A DNA stretch of 64,000 nucleotides from Ilumatobacteraceae bacterium (GTDB lineage Bacteria; Actinomycetota; Acidimicrobiia; Acidimicrobiales; Ilumatobacteraceae), in assembly GCA_024643255.1 (NCBI GenBank), contig JAHENF010000097.1, positions 92,798 to 156,797 on the forward strand, written 5' to 3'. A program made the position numbers and the translations under genes. The notes under the pieces were generated by a model. That model saw only the letters and a program-made list of their open reading frames with translations. It was not told the DNA's origin and ran no database searches. Numbering within the stretch: the stretch's first letter is position 1; every line of letters starts with the position of its first letter. Positions 35,333 to 44,249 of the stretch are shown piece by piece.

Positions 35333-36511
35333 GTGTCGTTTCAGGCCCCACTTCGGCTGCTCGCCGCAGCAAAGCCCACCGTGCCGGCCGCGCTCCTGGT
35401 GGCGATCGCCACGAGCACCGCCGTGTTCGCGGCCACTCCCTTCCTCCTCCCGGCGGTCGCCGACGAGTTCGGCGTCGCCATCGGCACGGCAGGGCTCATG
35501 TCGACCACCCAGCTCGGCGGATTCGTCATCGCGTCGTGGGTCGGCGGTCGCTTCCTGCGGCCCGTTCGAGTCGTCTTCGTCATCGGAACGCTGCTCGGCG
35601 CGATGGCCAATCTCGGCTCGGCCATCGCGCCGACCTTCGAGATGCTCGCCGCATTGCGTTTCGTCAGCGGACTGTCGCTCGGCCTCGCGGCCTGGATCGC
35701 CTGGCAGGCCGCGTTCGGCGACGTCGAGAAGACCGGCGACGTCGCGGTGGTCGGCCCACTCGTCGGGGTCGTCGTGTCGCCGCTCATCGCGATCCTGCTG
35801 CAAACCGCCGGGCTGCGCTGGCTGTACCTGATCCTCGCGATCGTCACGGCGCTCCCGCTGCTGTTCACGGGTCAGGTGCCCCGTGTCGACCACCTGCGCC
35901 CCCATCGGACGCGCCACGCGGCGACCCGGGCTGCACGGGTGATCCTGCTCGCACTCGGGGCCATCACCCTCGGCGGATCGTCGGTGTTCGTCTACGCGGC
36001 CGCCATCGGGGAGAACCTCGACGGGCTGTCGCCGGTGACCGTCTCGCTGCTCTTCAGCGGCAACGCGCTCGCGTCGATCCCCTCAGCGCGCTGGAACGGG
36101 CGACGCGGCCCCGCCGGCGTCTGGTTCCTCGTCACCGCCTGCTGCGCGCTCATGATCGCAATTTCGCGCAACAGCGTCGTGTTCGCCACCGGCCTGGTCG
36201 GCTGGGGATTCGTCTTCTTCCTCGGCATCCCCGCGGCGTTCTCACTGCTCGCGGGCCGCTCGAACTTCCCCGAGGAGCGCGCCGGCGACGCGCAGGCGAT
36301 GATGGCGTTGGGTCGCGTGTTCGGACCGTTGATGGGTGGAGCGCTGTATGCGACCGGGTCGACCGGCACGCTCGGCATCGTCTCGGCGTCGGTGATGACG
36401 TTCGGCGCGTGTTTGCTGCTGTACGTCGACCGTCAACGATTCGTGGTGGTTCGCCAGTTCGGGACGTGGGCGGCGAAACGCTCGTCAATCGACACGGCGC
36501 AGCACGCGTAG
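35333..36511 (+). CDS. MFS transporter
   Basis: 392 residues with about twelve hydrophobic segments. The start is the GTG at 35333. The N-terminal half shows the pattern AATPFLLPAVADEFGVAIGTAGLMSTTQLGGFVIASWVGGRFL, in which the TM2-3 loop (GGRFL) is the MFS motif A position. The C-terminal half includes FLGIPAAFSLLAG and ALGRVFGPLMGGALYATG. It transports a small molecule of unknown type. It is 9 bases from plsC and likely co-transcribed. Its 3' end overlaps the convergent methyltransferase gene by 27 bases. Confidence 0.86.
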   Translation: MSFQAPLRLLAAAKPTVPAALLVAIATSTAVFAATPFLLPAVADEFGVAIGTAGLMSTTQLGGFVIASWVGGRFLRPVRVVFVIGTLLGAMANLGSAIAPTFEMLAALRFVSGLSLGLAAWIAWQAAFGDVEKTGDVAVVGPLVGVVVSPLIAILLQTAGLRWLYLILAIVTALPLLFTGQVPRVDHLRPHRTRHAATRAARVILLALGAITLGGSSVFVYAAAIGENLDGLSPVTVSLLFSGNALASIPSARWNGRRGPAGVWFLVTACCALMIAISRNSVVFATGLVGWGFVFFLGIPAAFSLLAGRSNFPEERAGDAQAMMALGRVFGPLMGGALYATGSTGTLGIVSASVMTFGACLLLYVDRQRFVVVRQFGTWAAKRSSIDTAQHA

Positions 36512-37117
36512 CGAACCGGTCGCCGACAACAACGCGAACCGACCCGACTCGACCGCCGGAAGGAAGATCTGCTCATACGGGGGACGACCGCCGTCGGCGG
36601 GGTCGGGGAACACGTCGTGGATGGCGAGTATCCCGCCCATCGCCACGTGCGGGGTCCATCCCTCGTAGTCGAGCCGGGCGGGCTCGTCACCGTGTCCGCC
36701 GTCGATGAAGAGGAACGACAGCGGCGTCGTCCAGGTCGCGGCAACGAGCGGCGATCGCCCGACGACCGCCACCACGGTTCCCTCCAGTTCGGCGTCGTGC
36801 ATCGCGATGCGGAAGAACGGCAGTGTGTCCATCTTGCCGGTGCGCGGATCGACGACATCGGTGTCGTGGTGCTCCCAACCGACCTGATTCTCCTCGGAAC
36901 CGCGATGGTGGTCGACGGCGAAGAGCACGACCCCCGCCGACTCGGCGGCATCGCCCAGCCAGACCGTCGAACGACCACAGTACGAGCCGACCTCGAGCAT
37001 CGGCGCGCCGGGCACGGCCTGGGCCGCGAGCAGCGCTGCGGCATGGAGCGCATCGCCTTCGTCGACGGGCATGAATCCCTTGGTGGCGAGCGCCACCGCC
37101 CGTCGCTGTGGCGTCAC
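36485..37117 (-). CDS. Class I SAM methyltransferase (Methyltransf_24-like)
   Basis: 210 residues from the GTG at 37117, which overlaps the nitroreductase stop by 4 bases (GTGA). The SAM motif is MLEVGSYCGRSTVWLG, followed by VVLFAVDHHRGSEEN and LSFLFIDGGHGDEPARLDYEGW, a strand-acid pattern (DGGH) typical of cephalosporin hydroxylase-like and CmcI-type methyltransferases. The final HDVFPD also fits. The substrate is unknown. It is distinct in sequence from the methyltransferase at 32730. Confidence 0.85.
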   Translation of the reverse strand: MTPQRRAVALATKGFMPVDEGDALHAAALLAAQAVPGAPMLEVGSYCGRSTVWLGDAAESAGVVLFAVDHHRGSEENQVGWEHHDTDVVDPRTGKMDTLPFFRIAMHDAELEGTVVAVVGRSPLVAATWTTPLSFLFIDGGHGDEPARLDYEGWTPHVAMGGILAIHDVFPDPADGGRPPYEQIFLPAVESGRFALLSATGSLRVLRRVD

Positions 37118-37767
37118 CAGGTGTCCCAGTGGATGATCGTGTCGGGATCGGGTCGCATCGCACGCTTGAAATCGGTGCCGATCGTGTGGGCGACCGGGGT
37201 CAGGCACGCCTGCTGGACCTCGTCGAAGGGGATGCCGACGATGTCGGCCAGTTCCTTCTCCATCATCAACCCCACCGTGGTCCAGGCCGTCCCGAGCCCA
37301 CGGGCGCGGGCGGCCAGCATGAAGCTCCACATGCCCGGCAGGATGTTGCCCATCAACGACGCCGACATCATCGCCGGCACGTTGTCGGCCCGTCCGGCCG
37401 TGCACCCGATCACGAGCGCAGGGGCGTCCCCCATGTGTTCGGCGAGGTAGTCGGCCGACGTGGCGACGCGATCCTGCTGCGCCTGCTCGTCGGCACCCTC
37501 CTTGACGATGGCACCGGCATAGAACGGCATCTGCCGATAGATCTCGAAGCACTGTGCGTAGATCTCGCCGATCGCCTGGCGCTTGGCCTCGTCCTTGACG
37601 ACCACGAACTGCATCGTGATGCTGTTCGATCCCGACGGTGCCTGCATCGCTGTCGCCACGCATTCACGGATCAGCTGATCGTCGACGGGTCGTGAGAAGT
37701 CGAGCCGCTTGCGCACGGCGCGGGTGGTGTTGAGTACGTCGTCGGCAGGAAGGTCGAGCAAAGTCAT
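37114..37767 (-). CDS. Nitroreductase family FMN protein
   Basis: 217 residues starting at the ATG at 37767. The N-terminal TTRAVRKRLDFSRPVDDQLI is the FMN phosphate-binding segment, followed by ECVATAMQAPSGSNSITMQFVVV (the substrate-side helix). The C-terminal half has GLGTAWTTVGLMMEKELADIVGIP. It probably reduces a nitro or quinone-type compound with NAD(P)H. It is coupled to the downstream methyltransferase by a 4-base overlap and diverges from tesB over 24 bases. Confidence 0.87.
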   Translation of the reverse strand: MTLLDLPADDVLNTTRAVRKRLDFSRPVDDQLIRECVATAMQAPSGSNSITMQFVVVKDEAKRQAIGEIYAQCFEIYRQMPFYAGAIVKEGADEQAQQDRVATSADYLAEHMGDAPALVIGCTAGRADNVPAMMSASLMGNILPGMWSFMLAARARGLGTAWTTVGLMMEKELADIVGIPFDEVQQACLTPVAHTIGTDFKRAMRPDPDTIIHWDTW

Positions 37768-37791
37768 GGCCCGACTGTACGACGTGCCAAC

Positions 37792-38694
37792 ATGACGACT
37801 GCCATGGAGCACACCACGTCCGACCCGACCGAGTCGAAATCGCAGGAAGCACTCGACGACCTCGTCCGACTGCTCGACCTCGAAGCGATCGAGGTGAACA
37901 TCTTCCGGGGCAGTTCACCCGACGAGAATCGCCAGCGGGTCTTCGGTGGCCAGGTTGCCGGACAGGCATTGGTCGCGGCCGCTCGAACGATCGACGAGCC
38001 CGGCCGACTCGTCCATTCGCTCCACGCCTACTTCCTGCGCCCCGGCGATCCGACGGTGCCGATCCTGTACGAGGTCGACCGCATCCGCGACGGCCGCAGT
38101 TTTTCGACGCGACGCGTCGTCGCCATCCAACACGGACGGGCGATCTTCAACCTGCAGGCCAGCTTCCACGACCACGAGACCGGGCCCGACCACCAACTCC
38201 CGATGCCCGACGGCATGGGCGACCCGGACGACCTCCCCGACTTCCGCACCCGCATGGCGCCGTACGCCGAGCAGATCGGCGACTGGTACGACCGTCCCCG
38301 CCCCATCGACCTGCGCTACGTCAATGGCGACCCGATCAGCCGCAAGGGCCAGAGCGCCACCAAGCAACAGGTCTGGCTGCGCGCCGATGGCACCCTTCCC
38401 GACGACCCGGTGCTCCACGCCTGTGTCGTCACCTACGCCAGCGACATGACGCTGCTCGACACGACGATCATGCCGTTCGGCCTGGGCTGGGACAGCCCCG
38501 GCATGCAGATGGCCAGCGTCGATCATGCGATGTGGTTCCACCGTCCATTTCGCGCCGACGACTGGCTGCTCTACGACCAGTCGGCCGTCTCGACCTCGTC
38601 GGCACGCGGCATGGCCCAGGGGTCGATCTTCACGAGCGACGGACGGCTGGCCGTCAGCGTGGTCCAGGAGGGCCTGACCCGAATCACCGGATGA
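37792..38694 (+). CDS. tesB: Acyl-CoA thioesterase II
   Basis: 300 residues with a double hotdog fold. Family segments: LVRLLDLEAIEVNIFRGSSP near the start, QRVFGGQVAGQALVAA, HSLHAYFLRPGDP, and in the second half YASDMTLLDTT (containing the catalytic Asp) and HAMWFHRPFRADDWLLYDQ, then ARGMAQGSIFTSDG. It hydrolyses acyl-CoA to fatty acid and CoA in the cytoplasm. The length matches the family (about 290). It is followed after 47 bases by a lipoprotein gene. Confidence 0.94.
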   Translation: MTTAMEHTTSDPTESKSQEALDDLVRLLDLEAIEVNIFRGSSPDENRQRVFGGQVAGQALVAAARTIDEPGRLVHSLHAYFLRPGDPTVPILYEVDRIRDGRSFSTRRVVAIQHGRAIFNLQASFHDHETGPDHQLPMPDGMGDPDDLPDFRTRMAPYAEQIGDWYDRPRPIDLRYVNGDPISRKGQSATKQQVWLRADGTLPDDPVLHACVVTYASDMTLLDTTIMPFGLGWDSPGMQMASVDHAMWFHRPFRADDWLLYDQSAVSTSSARGMAQGSIFTSDGRLAVSVVQEGLTRITG

Positions 38695-38741
38695 CGCGCC
38701 CGGCGTGCAATCGGGTCGTTGCGTGCGGTAGAGATGACAGC

Positions 38742-40040
38742 ATGGACGCTCGCTCCCCCTGGACCGCCACAGCCAGCATCGTGCTCCTGGCGCTGGTGGC
38801 CGGGTGCGGCTCCGACTCGGGCTCCACGACCGACGCGACCTTCGGTCTCGGCCAACCGACCACCACCGTCGGCGACATCGCGACGACCGACGCTTCGACC
38901 ACCGTCGCGGCAACGACGACGAACGCCGCGACCACCGACACCACGGTCGCCGAATCAGCCCCGTCGACAGGGCCGCTCCCGACGCCGACCGTGTCGCTCT
39001 ACGAGGTCGGCAGCTTCGACAAACCCGTGCAGGTGACGTCGCGGCCTGGTGATGCGGTGGCCTACGTCGTCGAGCAGCCCGGCCGGGTGGTCGCGATCAC
39101 CGACCTGTCGAGCGAGGCCGTTCTCGACATCACCGATCTCACGGACGCGAACGGCGAACAGGGCCTGCTCGGCCTCGCCTTCCACCCGACCGAGGACCTC
39201 GCCTACGTCGACTACACGAACGGTTCCGGCGACACGGTCGTGGCCGAGTTCGCGTTCGACCCGGGCACTGGGGTCTTCGACGTGGCGTCGAGGCGTGAGG
39301 TCCTCACCGTCGACCAACCGTACCGGAACCACAATGGTGGTCAGCTCGCGTTCGGGCCCGACCAGCTGCTGTACATCGGCCTCGGCGACGGTGGATCCGG
39401 CGGCGATCCTGAGCGCCACGCGCTCGACCTCGGATCACGGCTCGGCAAGATCCTGCGCATCGATCCGGTCGCCGACGGTGACCAACCGTTCACCGTGCCC
39501 GCCGACAACCCCTTCGTCGGCACGGCCGGCGCCGATCCCACGATCTGGGCCCTGGGCCTGCGCAATCCCTGGCGATTCTCCTTCGATGCGCCGACCGGTG
39601 ACCTGTGGATCGCGGACGTCGGCCAGGGCTCCTACGAAGAGGTCAACCGAGCGGTGGCGACATCTGATCGCATGAACGCAGGACGTGGGGCGAACTTCGG
39701 CTGGAGCGCGATCGAGGGCTTCGAACCGTTCAACACCGACCAGCCGAGCGACGGCGCGCTCGCACCACTCTTCGTCTACGACCACACCGACGGGCGCTGC
39801 TCGGTGAGCGGAGGAGCCGTCGCCCGCGGCGCGTCCGTTCCCGATCTCCAGGGTTGGTACGTCTTCGGCGACTACTGCAGCGGCCAGATCTGGGCGCTCG
39901 ATCCGTCGGCGCCCCCCACCGCACCGCGCGTGATCCAGATCGCCCAGCTCGGCGGGCTCGCGGCAATCTCGATCGGCCCCGACGGTGACCTCTTCGCGGT
40001 CTCCAATGGAGGCTCGGTCAACCGCCTGATCGCAGGTTGA
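38742..40040 (+). CDS. PQQ-type sugar dehydrogenase (GSDH/HHIPL-like) lipoprotein
   Basis: 432 residues. The signal peptide ends in lipobox LVAGC (Cys near residue 23), followed by an about 60-residue Thr/Ala-rich linker, so it is lipid-anchored outside the cell. The six-bladed propeller has the family markers GLLGLAFHP, RNHNGGQLAFGPDQLLYIGLGDGGSGGDP, GLRNPWRFSFD, DVGQGSYEEVN and GWYVFGDYCSG. PQQ-dependent soluble glucose dehydrogenase and aldose sugar dehydrogenase belong here, but PQQ biosynthesis genes are not in the window, so enzymatic use of PQQ is uncertain. The start is the ATG at 38742. Confidence 0.9.
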   Translation: MDARSPWTATASIVLLALVAGCGSDSGSTTDATFGLGQPTTTVGDIATTDASTTVAATTTNAATTDTTVAESAPSTGPLPTPTVSLYEVGSFDKPVQVTSRPGDAVAYVVEQPGRVVAITDLSSEAVLDITDLTDANGEQGLLGLAFHPTEDLAYVDYTNGSGDTVVAEFAFDPGTGVFDVASRREVLTVDQPYRNHNGGQLAFGPDQLLYIGLGDGGSGGDPERHALDLGSRLGKILRIDPVADGDQPFTVPADNPFVGTAGADPTIWALGLRNPWRFSFDAPTGDLWIADVGQGSYEEVNRAVATSDRMNAGRGANFGWSAIEGFEPFNTDQPSDGALAPLFVYDHTDGRCSVSGGAVARGASVPDLQGWYVFGDYCSGQIWALDPSAPPTAPRVIQIAQLGGLAAISIGPDGDLFAVSNGGSVNRLIAG

Positions 40041-40055
40041 GCACGCAGGGACGGC

Positions 40056-41120
40056 TCACGGTGCGGGTTCGTATCCGAAGTCGACCCCGACGTCGAGTTC
40101 GTCGAGCGCGCTGAAGGTCCGTCGCACGAGTGCGTCGAAGAGGGCGCTGCCACGTTCGTTTGCCGGGTCGATCGACAGCAGGCTGGCACCGAACGACACC
40201 GCGTAGAACAACAGGCCCTCGCGGTAGCCCCGCCACACGGCGTCCGCCGTGACCGCCTCGCTCGGCACGCCGTTGCGGTGAAGTTCGGCTACATATCGCT
40301 CGACCAGGGCCAGGTCGTGCTCGCGACGCATCTCGACCGTCAGGTTGTTCGCGCAGAAGTAGACGAGATCGGTCTGTCCCGGTGCGCGCATCGCGAGCTG
40401 CCAGTCGATGACCGCGACCGAGCCGTCCTCGGCAAAGAACAGGTTGTCGAGGCGATAGTCGCCGTGGACGAGCGTGATCGGGTCGTCCTGGTGCCCTGCG
40501 ATCCACTCGGGGATCTCCGTGACGAACCGCTCGCACCACCGCAGACAACGCTCGGGCAGCGTGTCGGCGTACCGTTCGAGGAACATCGGCCATCCGATCT
40601 CGAACATCGGGCCGATCGCCAGGATCTGCGGGTCGTCGAGGCCTGGCATCCACGACAACTCGTCGAGGAGCGGCTGTTGGAACCAGGCCGCATGGAATCG
40701 GGCCATCGTGTCGACGGCGCGCTCGGCTTGGTCCAAGGTGGCTCCGGCGACGTGGTCGCCAGCAACCGCCGGCGAGAGATCCTCGAGCACGAGACACGGC
40801 GGCTCCGCAATGTTGACGAGGGCGGCAGGCACTCGGACCCCCATCAGCGGCGCGAGCTGTCGGTAGAAGTGGTGCTCGCGTTCCCAGACCCGCATCATCT
40901 GCCCCATCACCTGCCCGCCGGGATCTGCGGTGGGGAGCTTGACGATCACCGATGTGGGCGCTGCCGGGTCGGTCGAGTCGATGCGGACCCGCGCGAGTTG
41001 CCCCATGAACCCCTCGCCGACCGCGATCGGCCGAACGTCGATCGAATCGACCCCGATGCCGAGCGCCTCCGCGATCCAGATCGCCGTGACGTCGTCCAGC
41101 GAGCGCGGTGAAGCGGTCAT
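40056..41120 (-). CDS. APH/choline kinase-like phosphotransferase
   Basis: 354 residues. The catalytic loop is LVHGDYRLDNLFF (HGDxxxxN) and the metal-binding segment is VAVIDWQLAM. The N-lobe has VGEGFMGQLARVRI and VIVKLPTADP (the Lys). The family phosphorylates small molecules such as aminoglycosides, choline, homoserine or CoA-linked lipids; actinobacteria carry many members near acyl-CoA genes, so resistance should not be assumed. There is a 143-base gap to the RIO gene. Confidence 0.87.
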   Translation of the reverse strand: MTASPRSLDDVTAIWIAEALGIGVDSIDVRPIAVGEGFMGQLARVRIDSTDPAAPTSVIVKLPTADPGGQVMGQMMRVWEREHHFYRQLAPLMGVRVPAALVNIAEPPCLVLEDLSPAVAGDHVAGATLDQAERAVDTMARFHAAWFQQPLLDELSWMPGLDDPQILAIGPMFEIGWPMFLERYADTLPERCLRWCERFVTEIPEWIAGHQDDPITLVHGDYRLDNLFFAEDGSVAVIDWQLAMRAPGQTDLVYFCANNLTVEMRREHDLALVERYVAELHRNGVPSEAVTADAVWRGYREGLLFYAVSFGASLLSIDPANERGSALFDALVRRTFSALDELDVGVDFGYEPAP

Positions 41121-41263
41121 CGCCTGAACCTAGACCGTCTCGTCCATCCCGCTCGGCTCGGAGAACACGACCACGGCCCGGTTGCAACCCGCAGTGGCCG
41201 CGTCGACCCCCGATCTGCCACCCGCCTCATCGCGAACCGAACCCGAGCGGTCATCGCATCGTT

Positions 41264-42019
41264 TCACAGGAAGCTGAGCAGTTCGGCGAACCTCTCCTCC
41301 GCATCGACGTCGAGGCCCCGGTGTTCGAACCATGCGCAGATGTTGAGCACGTCACGGTGCAGGAAGTCGAGACCCTGGAGGTTCGCGGCGATGTCGATCG
41401 ACTGAGGGAAGTCGATGAACCACAGCGTCGACTCCCACCACAGCAGGTTGTACGCGGACAGGTCGCCATGCGCGATTCCGGCGGCCGTGATGCCCCGCAA
41501 CCCCACGATCAGCTGGTCGAAGGCATCCGCGAGTTCGTCGGACGACAGGCGTGCGGCCGAGAGCTGCGGTGCAGCCATCTCCCAACTCCCGACGTACTCG
41601 AGGTCGAACACGTCGTCGGCGAACGCGATCGGATACGGCACGGACACCCCCTGCTGCCAGAGCCGGAGCATGACCTCGTGCTCGGTGCCGGTCCAACGAT
41701 CCTGCAGGAGGCGTTTGCCGTAGGTCGACATCCGCTCGATGGCGCGCCGGTCGCGCGACTTGCGGAACTGACGTCCTTCTCGGTACTGGACGTCGTGGCG
41801 GAAGGTGGATGCTCGTTGGACACCGAGGGCCTCGAGCTGGCCCTTGTGCGTGACGTGGCGGGGAAGGTAACGCTTGCGGGCGATCAGGCAACTGCGGCCG
41901 TCGTCGCCGATGCGTTCGACGAGATTGACCTGCGCCTCCTTCCCGCTCTTGATGACGCCGTGGTCGACATCGCGGTACGGCTCGGTGACGAGCCACCCCG
42001 GTTGGGTGTGATCGGACAT
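41264..42019 (-). CDS. RIO family kinase
   Basis: 251 residues. This is an atypical protein kinase/ATPase, related to eukaryotic RIO1. It shows VIKSGKEAQVNLVER (nucleotide-binding P-loop equivalent), IARKRYLP (catalytic Lys region), HGDLSAYNLLWW (catalytic Asp and Asn) and FIDFPQSIDI (metal-binding Asp). Bacterial members are poorly characterised. The start is the ATG at 42019 with AAAGG about 10 bases upstream. A 15-codon leader ORF with a strong SD lies 75 bases upstream on the same strand. The ppk2 gene is next upstream. Confidence 0.9.
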   Translation of the reverse strand: MSDHTQPGWLVTEPYRDVDHGVIKSGKEAQVNLVERIGDDGRSCLIARKRYLPRHVTHKGQLEALGVQRASTFRHDVQYREGRQFRKSRDRRAIERMSTYGKRLLQDRWTGTEHEVMLRLWQQGVSVPYPIAFADDVFDLEYVGSWEMAAPQLSAARLSSDELADAFDQLIVGLRGITAAGIAHGDLSAYNLLWWESTLWFIDFPQSIDIAANLQGLDFLHRDVLNICAWFEHRGLDVDAEERFAELLSFL

Positions 42020-42096
42020 GATGAGAGAACCTTTGAACGAGAGACGAACGGAACAACCGGTCGCCACGCACGCACAGGTGCTCGGCTCGAACCCGC

Positions 42097-42144
42097 TCAG
42101 CGGGTGAGGGCGCGACCGGAGGGATCGGACACAGATGCAGTCAT
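42097..42144 (-). CDS. Leader peptide ORF upstream of the RIO kinase
   Basis: Short ORF MTASVSDPSGRALTR (15 residues). The ATG at 42144 is preceded by GGGAGG with 8-base spacing, one of the best ribosome binding sites in the window. Its stop TGA forms the loop of a 6-7 base stem, ACCCGC-TGA-GCGGGT, at 42091-42105. The peptide has no run of a single regulatory amino acid. The position, strong initiation signal and hairpin at the stop suggest a translated leader controlling the RIO gene; it could also be a real small protein. Confidence 0.55.
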   Translation of the reverse strand: MTASVSDPSGRALTR

Positions 42145-42241
42145 GTGAACAACCTCCCTTCGATCGACGGACGTCGTCAACGTAAACGACTGGTCGATGC
42201 CCCGTCCACGAGGTTTCGACGTGGCGGAAAGCAAACGGGTG

Positions 42242-43216
42242 TCACCAGGATTCGCCGTGGTCGGGCAACTGCTCGGGTGTCCCGACGATCAGCGGGTCGG
42301 GCGTGCCGACGATCTCGTGATCCTTGCCCTCGTAGGGCACCACACCGAGCACGTGGCGCATCGCATTGACCCGACCACGCTTCTTGTCGTTGCTGCGCAC
42401 GATCGTCCACGGCGCATGCTCGGTGGAGGTGCGCTCGAACATCGTGAGCTTGGCCTGGGTGTACGCGTCCCACCGGTCGAGCGAGGCGATGTCGGTCGGG
42501 CTGAGCTTCCATTGCCGCATCGGGTCGATCCGGCGGATGGTGAACCGGGTGATCTGCTCGCGCCGCGACACCGAGAACCACAGCTTGACGAGCGTCGTAC
42601 CGGAATTGACGAGCATCCGCTCGAACTCCGGGACCGCCCGGAGGAATTCCTCGTGCTCCTCGACTGTGCAGTACCCCATCACCGGTTCGACGACCGCCCG
42701 GTTGTACCAGGAGCGGTCGAAGAAGCGGATCTCGCCTCGTGTCGGAAGGTGACGGACGTAGCGCTGGAAGAACCACTCACCCTGCTCGCGCCTCGACGGC
42801 ACACCGAGTGCGACGACGTCGGCCCCGCGCGGATCGAGATGCTCGCGGAAACGCTTGATCGTGCCTCCCTTACCGGCCGCGTCGCGGCCCTCGAACACGA
42901 GCACCAGCTTGTAGCCCGTGTCCTTGATCCAGTCCTGCGCCTTCAGCAGCTCGATCTGCAACCCTCGCTTGTGCTCCTCGTACTCGTGACGGCCGAAACG
43001 CTCCGTGTACGGATACCCCTCCTGCCAGGTTCGTACCGGAAGGCCGTCGGGGCCGAGCAGCACCGGGTCGTCGATCTCGTCGAACGTTCCCTCGACGGCG
43101 AAGCCCCGCTCGACGATCTCCTGCGACGACATCGAACGGAACTCTTCGATGAGGTGGTTGATGTCGGTGGCGTGGAACTCGGAGGAAGCCCGCATGGCCC
43201 CGTCGTCGGTCTGCAT
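42242..43216 (-). CDS. ppk2: Polyphosphate kinase 2
   Basis: 324 residues from the ATG at 43216 (an internal ATG 7 codons later is possible). It shows Walker A-type FEGRDAAGKGGTIKR, lid residues around GVPSRREQGEWFFQRYVRHLP, and Walker B FFDRSWYNRAVVEPVMGYC, then RVNAMRHVL. It is the single-domain PPK2 family, which uses polyphosphate to phosphorylate nucleoside diphosphates or monophosphates. It complements ppk1 at 56090. About 97 bases separate it from the RIO leader ORF, and 28 bases separate it from mreB upstream. Confidence 0.94.
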   Translation of the reverse strand: MQTDDGAMRASSEFHATDINHLIEEFRSMSSQEIVERGFAVEGTFDEIDDPVLLGPDGLPVRTWQEGYPYTERFGRHEYEEHKRGLQIELLKAQDWIKDTGYKLVLVFEGRDAAGKGGTIKRFREHLDPRGADVVALGVPSRREQGEWFFQRYVRHLPTRGEIRFFDRSWYNRAVVEPVMGYCTVEEHEEFLRAVPEFERMLVNSGTTLVKLWFSVSRREQITRFTIRRIDPMRQWKLSPTDIASLDRWDAYTQAKLTMFERTSTEHAPWTIVRSNDKKRGRVNAMRHVLGVVPYEGKDHEIVGTPDPLIVGTPEQLPDHGESW

Positions 43217-43244
43217 CGGAACTCCTGTGGTCGTGCCGGGCCGT

Positions 43245-44249
43245 CTATCGACGAGCACCCATGAACATGCCCTTGAGCGCCTCGTAGTGCTCGATCACGT
43301 GTCCGGCACCGAGCACGACGGCTTCGAGTGGCACGTTCGACATCTTGACGGGCACCTCGGTCTCACGCTCGATGCGTTCGGCGAGGCCACGCAGCAGTCC
43401 ACCACCGCCAACGAGGTACATGCCCCGCACGAGGAAGTCCTGCGACAGCTCCGGCGGCGCCTTCGACAGACACCGGATCACCGACGCCACGATCGACGAC
43501 ACGACATCCTCGATCGCGTACCGCACCTCTTCGGGCGTCAGGATCACGGTCTTCGGGAGTCCTGTCATGAGGTCACGGCCGCGTACTTCGGCCTGGTTCT
43601 CGTCCGGGGTGGGATCGGCTGAGCCGATGGCGACCTTGATCTCCTCCGCCGTCCGCTCACCGATGGCGATGCCGTGTTCGCGCCGCACGTAGTTCTGGAT
43701 GGCGGCGTCGATGTCGAAGGACCCGACACGGACCGCTTCGAGCGCCACGATGCCGCCGAGGCTGATGACCGCGGTCTCGCTGGTGCCGCCACCGATGTCG
43801 ATGACCATGTTCCCCACCGGCTCGTCGATCGGAAGATCGGCGCCGATCGCGGCCGCCATGGGCTGCTCGATCAGGTTGGCGTCAGCGGCACCCGCACGCC
43901 GGGCCGCGTCGGTGACGGCACGTCGTTCGACCTCGGTGATCGCCGACGGGACGCAGATGACGACCTTCGGCCGCGTGAAGCGGCTCACACCGACGCGTTG
44001 GAGCAGGAGCCGGATCATGCGCTCGGTGATCTCGAAGTCGGTGATCGCGCCACCGCGCAGCGGGCGAACCGCCACGATGTACCCCGGCGTGCGTCCGATC
44101 ATCTGCCACGCCTCGCGGCCGGTGGCGAGCACTTCGCCGGTCTGACGATTCAGCGCGATGACCGACGGTTCGTTGAGGACGATTCCGCGACCCTTCATGT
44201 AGACGAGGGTGTTCGCCGTCCCCAGGTCGATCGCAAGGTCACGTGCCAT
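43245..44249 (-). CDS. mreB: Rod shape-determining protein MreB
   Basis: 334-residue actin-like protein. ATP-binding motifs: DLAIDLGTANTLVYMKGRGIV (phosphate 1), VIDIGGGTSETAVISLGGIV (phosphate 2) and YLVGGGGLLRGLAERI (adenosine). It polymerises under the membrane to guide cell wall synthesis. The start ATG at 44249 makes an 11-base overlap with the small membrane gene upstream; upstream in-frame ATGs at 44279 and 44264 are alternatives but lie within that gene. No mreC, mreD or rodA is adjacent, an isolated arrangement. Confidence 0.94.
   Translation of the reverse strand: MARDLAIDLGTANTLVYMKGRGIVLNEPSVIALNRQTGEVLATGREAWQMIGRTPGYIVAVRPLRGGAITDFEITERMIRLLLQRVGVSRFTRPKVVICVPSAITEVERRAVTDAARRAGAADANLIEQPMAAAIGADLPIDEPVGNMVIDIGGGTSETAVISLGGIVALEAVRVGSFDIDAAIQNYVRREHGIAIGERTAEEIKVAIGSADPTPDENQAEVRGRDLMTGLPKTVILTPEEVRYAIEDVVSSIVASVIRCLSKAPPELSQDFLVRGMYLVGGGGLLRGLAERIERETEVPVKMSNVPLEAVVLGAGHVIEHYEALKGMFMGARR

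Noticed and set aside
40056-41120. Aminoglycoside resistance gene
   Set aside because: The APH-like fold is clear, but the family is broad and actinobacteria have many non-resistance members; nothing here points to antibiotics.
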